A stretch of 64,000 nt of DNA from Saccharomonospora marina XMU15 (lineage in GTDB: Bacteria > Actinomycetota > Actinomycetes > Mycobacteriales > Pseudonocardiaceae): contig NZ_CM001439.1 of NCBI RefSeq assembly GCF_000244955.1, positions 3,702,543 through 3,766,542 on the forward strand. Reading direction: 5' to 3'. Position numbers and translations under genes: made by a program. This document shows, piece after piece, positions 60,457 to 64,000 of this stretch (position 1 is the stretch's first letter; the number at the start of each line of letters is the position of its first letter). The notes beneath the pieces were generated by a model. It did not search any database, was not told the DNA's origin, and was given only the letters and a program-made list of their open reading frames with translations.

Positions 60457-60849
60457 GTGGAGTACGGGATGGCGGTGCGGCTCGACGCGCCGATCGAGCA
60501 GGCCGAGGACCGCGTCCGCGCGGCGCTGGCAGAACAGGGCTTCGGCGTCCTCACCGAGATCGACGTGCAAGCGACGCTGCGCGAAAAGCTCGGTGAGGAA
60601 ACCCAGCCCTACCGGATTCTGGGCGCATGCAACCCTCAACTCGCCCACCGCGCGCTCGGCGTCGACAACCGCATCGGCCTGCTGCTGCCGTGCAACGTGG
60701 TGCTGCGCTCGGAAGGGGAAGCGACCGTCGTGGAGGCGCTCGACCCGCAGGTCATGGTCAGCGTGCCGGACGAGCCGAAGCTGCAACCGATCGCCGACGA
60801 GGCCGGTCGCAGGCTGCGCGACGCGCTGCGGACACTGACCGCCGGATGA
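60457..60849 (+). CDS. DUF302-domain protein
   Basis: 130 aa from the GTG at 60457, giving the family start MEYGMAVRLDAPIEQAEDRVRAALAEQGF; an ATG at 60445 in frame is also possible. GAGG six bases upstream supports the GTG. The domain is a small alpha-beta protein often found beside copper- or heavy-metal-resistance genes, matching the SHOCT and multicopper oxidase genes that follow. It may be a metal-binding chaperone; no cysteine/His site is obvious. Confidence 0.75.
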   Translation: MEYGMAVRLDAPIEQAEDRVRAALAEQGFGVLTEIDVQATLREKLGEETQPYRILGACNPQLAHRALGVDNRIGLLLPCNVVLRSEGEATVVEALDPQVMVSVPDEPKLQPIADEAGRRLRDALRTLTAG

Positions 60850-60877
60850 GGCGCGCACCGGTGGAGGTGACGTCGCG

Positions 60878-61108
60878 ATGATGGGCGGTTGGGGTATGGG
60901 CTGGATGTGGATCTGGCCCACGCTCGTGGTGTTGGGGCTGCTCGCCCTCGTGGCGGCCGCGGTGCTGTGGTCGCGAGGCCGCCCGACGCCGCCCCGGGAT
61001 TCCTCCTGGCAGGACAGCTCGTCGGCCCGCCGCATACTGGACGAGCGCTACGCCCGCGGCGAGATCGACGAGGAGGAGTACCGCAGGCGACGGGCACAAC
61101 TGGAGTGA
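60878..61108 (+). CDS. SHOCT-domain small membrane protein
   Basis: 76 aa. An N-terminal Gly/Met/Trp-rich start and one span (about residues 10-32) precede a SHOCT domain (RRILDERYARGEIDEEEYRRRRAQLE, residues ~50-76). GGTGGAGG precedes the start. The gene is coupled by GTGA overlap to the multicopper oxidase, so it may anchor or oligomerise with a copper-handling partner at the membrane. Confidence 0.8.
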   Translation: MMGGWGMGWMWIWPTLVVLGLLALVAAAVLWSRGRPTPPRDSSWQDSSSARRILDERYARGEIDEEEYRRRRAQLE

Positions 61109-62586
61109 GCGCGAACCGGTTCGGCCGCAGGAGCGCGCTCGTGTTGGCCGCCGCGGGAACGGCGGGCGTGGCGGCAGGGGTGACCGGCTGGGTGACCGGC
61201 ATCGGAACCTCCACCGATCGCTCCGAGGCCGCCGCCAGCGGTGATCCGCTCACTGACCCCGAGCAGGTTTCCAGCAGGGACGGCGTGCTGGCGCTGACGC
61301 TCACCGCGGCGCCGGGAGTGTCGCTGGCGGGCAGGTCCACCTCGGCGCTGGGTTTCAACGGCAGCTCCCCCGGCCCGACCCTGCGGCTGCGGCCGGGTGA
61401 GGTGCTGCGAGTTCGGCTGGTCAACGAGCTGGATCAGCCCACCAACCTGCACACCCACGGGCTGCACGTCTCGCCGGAGGGCAACGGGGACAACCCGTTC
61501 CTGAGCATCGAGCCGGGCCAGACCTTCGACTACGAGATCCGGCTGCCCGAGGACCACCCGCCCGGCACCTTCTGGTACCACCCTCACCGGCACGGTTACG
61601 TGGCCGACCAGGTGTTCGGTGGGCTGGCCGGTGCGATCGTGGTCCGGGGCGGGCCCGACCTCGGCACCGCCGCCGACCGGCCGCTGCTCATCTCCGACAT
61701 CTCGCTCGACGGTTCCGGCAACGTGGTGTCACCGGGACCACCCGGCAGGATGATGGGCAGGCAGGGAGATCTGGTGCTGGTCAACGGCCAGCACCGACCG
61801 GTGGTGTCCGCGCGGGCGGGCACCTCGCAGCGCTGGCGCCTCATCAACACCTGCACCTCCAGGGTGCTGTCGCTGCGGCTGGAGGGCCACCGGCTGGCGC
61901 AACTGTCCAGTGACGGCATGTTCCTTCCCGCCCCGGTGGAACGCGACCGGCTCGTGCTGGCTCCCGGTGGCCGCGCCGACGTGCTGGTACGCCCGCAAGA
62001 CCCCGGCGACTACCGGCTGCTGACCGATCCCTTCGACCGCGGCCATCCCGGCATGGGTGGCATGGGCGGTATGGGACCGGGTACGGCCACGGCGACCGGG
62101 CCGATCACCGTGGCCCGGCTGGCGGTGTCGGGGCAGTCCTCGGCAGCCGCACCGCTGCCGGGGCCGCTGCCGACGCCGCCGAACTCGCTTCGGCCCGGTC
62201 CGGTGGACAACCGTCGGCAGATCGCCTTCACCATGGGTATGGGAATGCGTGGACCCGGCATGAACTTCGGCTTCGACGGCAGGCAGTTCGATCCGCAACG
62301 CACCGACCAGCGCCCCGCGCTTGGGGCCACGGAGGAATGGCTGGTGACCAACAGCACCCCGATGGACCACCCGTTCCACCTGCACGTGTGGCCCTTCCAG
62401 GTGGTGGAGACCAGCACCGGTTCCACGACGCCGGACACGTTGCGCGACGTCGTGCTCGTGCCCGCGGGCGGCTGGGTGCGGCTGCGGGTGCGATTCGCCG
62501 ACTTCCCGGGGCGCAGTGTCTACCACTGCCACATCCTCGACCACGAGGACCTGGGGATGATGGCGACGGTGCACGTCAAGCCCTGA
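61105..62586 (+). CDS. Multicopper oxidase (CueO-like)
   Basis: 493 aa from GTG. A twin-arginine-type signal (R8-R9 in FGRRSALVLAAAG) suggests Tat export. Copper sites are complete: HTHG (H116, H118), HPHRHG (H159-H163), then C-terminal HPFHLHVWPF and HCHILDHEDLGMM. Met-rich segments (GGMGGMGPG and TMGMGMRGPGM) resemble the CueO methionine-rich region, supporting a cuprous-oxidase role. It oxidises Cu(I) or phenolics outside the membrane. Directly downstream of the SHOCT gene. Confidence 0.9.
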   Translation: MSANRFGRRSALVLAAAGTAGVAAGVTGWVTGIGTSTDRSEAAASGDPLTDPEQVSSRDGVLALTLTAAPGVSLAGRSTSALGFNGSSPGPTLRLRPGEVLRVRLVNELDQPTNLHTHGLHVSPEGNGDNPFLSIEPGQTFDYEIRLPEDHPPGTFWYHPHRHGYVADQVFGGLAGAIVVRGGPDLGTAADRPLLISDISLDGSGNVVSPGPPGRMMGRQGDLVLVNGQHRPVVSARAGTSQRWRLINTCTSRVLSLRLEGHRLAQLSSDGMFLPAPVERDRLVLAPGGRADVLVRPQDPGDYRLLTDPFDRGHPGMGGMGGMGPGTATATGPITVARLAVSGQSSAAAPLPGPLPTPPNSLRPGPVDNRRQIAFTMGMGMRGPGMNFGFDGRQFDPQRTDQRPALGATEEWLVTNSTPMDHPFHLHVWPFQVVETSTGSTTPDTLRDVVLVPAGGWVRLRVRFADFPGRSVYHCHILDHEDLGMMATVHVKP

Positions 62587-62757
62587 GCTCACACTCCTTC
62601 GTGGACCGGACCCGGCCGTTGCGGCCGTGCCCGCGACCGTGACCTCCGCCCCGTGGCGCGCCGCCCCTTCGCGTGCGGCGGGGAATACCACGCTCGATCG
62701 TGGGTAGCCCCGTGGCTGGCGAAGCACCGCGAACCGGTCGCGAGGGGTGAGTCCGGC

Positions 62758-63105
62758 ATGAACACCAGCGGCGCACTCACGCTGTTGGCAGTGATGTTGC
62801 TGCTCGCGGCCGCGCTGTACGGCGCGGCTTTCCTGCTGCGTAGCGCTGACACGGCCGCGAACGTGCGCCCGTTCCTGTCCGGGCACGACCCCCGAGAGCA
62901 CGCGGTGTCGCGGTTCCACGTCCGCTGGTACGCCGTCGCCATGATCTTCCTGGCGTTCGACATGGAGATGGTGTTCATGTTCCCGTGGACGCTGGTCGTC
63001 GCAGAAAAGGGCACCTCCGCGGTGGTGGAGATGTTCGTCTTCCTCGCCATCCTCGTCGCGGGAGTGGTCTACGCGTGGCGGGAGGGGGCGCTGCGTTGGA
63101 CCTGA
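62758..63105 (+). CDS. nuoA: NADH-quinone oxidoreductase subunit A
   Basis: 115 aa. Three membrane helices, with HVRWYAVAMIFLAFDMEMVFMFPW, the conserved NuoA signature with its acidic residues, in the second and third. It forms part of the membrane arm at the quinone site of complex I. A 171-base gap precedes it. The next gene starts with TTG inside its last codons (63096), suggesting tight coupling in a nuo operon that leaves the window. Confidence 0.9.
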   Translation: MNTSGALTLLAVMLLLAAALYGAAFLLRSADTAANVRPFLSGHDPREHAVSRFHVRWYAVAMIFLAFDMEMVFMFPWTLVVAEKGTSAVVEMFVFLAILVAGVVYAWREGALRWT

Positions 63106-64000
63106 CCGAGTTGCACCCGGCGAACCCGAAACCACGGAAGGGCCTGACATCCTGGCTGTCGCGGCGAACCCCGCCGCGGCCGCTGGTCGTGACCACCCCG
63201 GGCGGTACGCGGGCGCGGCTCGCCGCCGAGCGGGTGGTGCGGGAACGCGGCTGGTGGGAAGCCGACAGCCCGGCCGAGGCGAACCTGTTCGTCATCGCGG
63301 GCCCGTTGCCGGAGCAGCTGCGGCCCTACCTCGAGGCGGTCTGGCGGCAACTGCCGGCGCCCCGGGTACGGGTGCGACTCGAGGCCGGCGCCACCGCCAC
63401 CGCCGCCGAACTGGCCGCCGCGGCGGACGCGCTGCGTGTCGCGGGCAGGCCCGACCCCGGCGCCATCTCCCGGCAGGAGGAGGACGAGGTGGGCATGGCC
63501 GACCGGTTTCCCGACCGGGACGGGCTGACGCTGGATCGGCTGCTGCTGCCGCTGGGACCCGCGCTGCCGCACTGGCCCGCCGGGCTCGCTGTGCGCGCGC
63601 AGGTGCAGGGCGACATCGTGCAGGAGGCCACCGTCGAGGTGCTGGGGCTCGACGGTGTCACGCGCGCACCGTTGTGGGCGAGCAGGCCGCCCTCGGCACG
63701 GGCGCTGGACTCCTGCGCGCGACTGCTCACCGTCGCGGGCTGGGCCGACGCCGCCGCGGGCGCCCGGAGGTTGCGCGACGGCGTGCTACGCGGTGAGCGC
63801 GACGAACCCGCGCTGGCATCGTGGGCGCGCAGGGTGCGGCGCTCGCGCACGCTTCGCTGGTCGTTGGCGGGCATCGGCAACACCGGCGAGAACGGCGTGC
63901 CCGCCGGGCTGCGGGGCGACGCGCTCGGCAGGCTCTACCGCCTCCTCGACCGGGCGATGCGACCCGACCAGGAGTCGGCTGAGCCACCCGGCACGGCCGA
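63096..64000 (+). CDS. Cysteine-less NuoB-like protein, partial (runs off the window)
   Basis: Open frame of at least 301 codons from a TTG that overlaps the nuoA end. After a polar start, residues ~25-90 have the NuoB layout, including LFVIAGPLPEQLRPYLEAVW and QLPAPRVRV, which correspond to the ADLMIVAG and Q-MPEP regions of NuoB. The four cluster-N2 cysteines of NuoB are missing (the expected segment reads TTPGGTRARL). Later sequence, MADRFPDRDGL and LLPLGPALPHWPAGLAVRAQVQGD, recalls the start of NuoD. So it may be a degenerate NuoB or NuoB-NuoD-like fusion. The true start may also be a later codon. Confidence 0.55.
   Translation, partial: MDLTELHPANPKPRKGLTSWLSRRTPPRPLVVTTPGGTRARLAAERVVRERGWWEADSPAEANLFVIAGPLPEQLRPYLEAVWRQLPAPRVRVRLEAGATATAAELAAAADALRVAGRPDPGAISRQEEDEVGMADRFPDRDGLTLDRLLLPLGPALPHWPAGLAVRAQVQGDIVQEATVEVLGLDGVTRAPLWASRPPSARALDSCARLLTVAGWADAAAGARRLRDGVLRGERDEPALASWARRVRRSRTLRWSLAGIGNTGENGVPAGLRGDALGRLYRLLDRAMRPDQESAEPPGTA

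Noticed and set aside
1..64000. tRNA, rRNA or riboswitch candidates
   Set aside because: None found by eye; no acceptor-stem/TPsiC pattern or conserved riboswitch core was convincing.

Overview
The window is about 70% G+C, with frequent GTG/TTG starts, ATGA/GTGA overlaps and long antisense shadow frames. This indicates a high-GC actinobacterium. The mix of nicotinoprotein (NDMA-dependent) alcohol dehydrogenases, an LLM/F420-type oxidoreductase, DUF3558 lipoproteins, MMPL transporters and a group-1h-like [NiFe] hydrogenase tail suggests a mycelial or Pseudonocardiaceae-like lineage (inference). No rRNA, tRNA or CRISPR array was seen.

Layout. (1) 1-2.6 kb: the 3' end of a [NiFe]-hydrogenase large subunit with accessory genes (NifU-like, DUF5947, two small proteins), then a hemerythrin. 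(2) 2.7-8.8 kb: DUF3558 lipoprotein, TetR regulator, DUF2231 membrane protein plus FAD monooxygenase, and an MMPL exporter; two of these promoters share a short motif. (3) 9.3-32 kb: a Wzx/Wzy-type surface polysaccharide locus. Its first half (9.3-21.3 kb) is one tightly coupled + strand operon: wecB, wecC, a WecA-like initiating transferase, glycosyltransferase, epimerase, heparinase-like protein, bi-domain oxidoreductase, AsnB-type amidotransferase and methyltransferase. Its second half (21.3-32 kb) has lower G+C, flips strand repeatedly, has large non-coding gaps and a possible transposase scrap, and holds Wzy, FkbM methyltransferase, Wzx, Gmd and three glycosyltransferases; it looks like a strain-variable insert.

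(4) 32-46 kb: sulfatase, beta-carbonic anhydrase, secreted lipase, then a catabolic block. A citryl-CoA-lyase-like/CaiB pair is transcribed divergently from an intradiol dioxygenase-DoxX-amidohydrolase-IclR operon, facing an SDR/muconolactone-isomerase/solute-binding-protein set whose binding-protein gene carries a frameshift. (5) 45-59.6 kb: a GAF histidine kinase and a LuxR-type response regulator bracket a minus-strand catabolic operon (ACMSD-like amidohydrolase, zinc alcohol dehydrogenase, CoA ligase, two paralogous NDMA-dependent alcohol dehydrogenases, LLM oxidoreductase, aldehyde dehydrogenase). This is followed by a ferredoxin-fused reductase, a MetE-like protein and an extradiol dioxygenase with all metal ligands present. 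(6) 59.9-64 kb: DUF7144 protein, a probable copper module (DUF302, SHOCT protein, multicopper oxidase), and the start of a nuo cluster: nuoA followed by a protein that looks like a cysteine-less NuoB relative.

The strongest new signal is a composite operator, GTCCG-N5-CGGAC-N4-GTCCG, present twice with identical spacing in the divergent promoter at 38.0-38.2 kb and partly repeated (CGGAC-N4-GTCCG) before the response regulator at 55.5 kb. This suggests that the two catabolic blocks form one regulon for an unidentified, probably aromatic, substrate.
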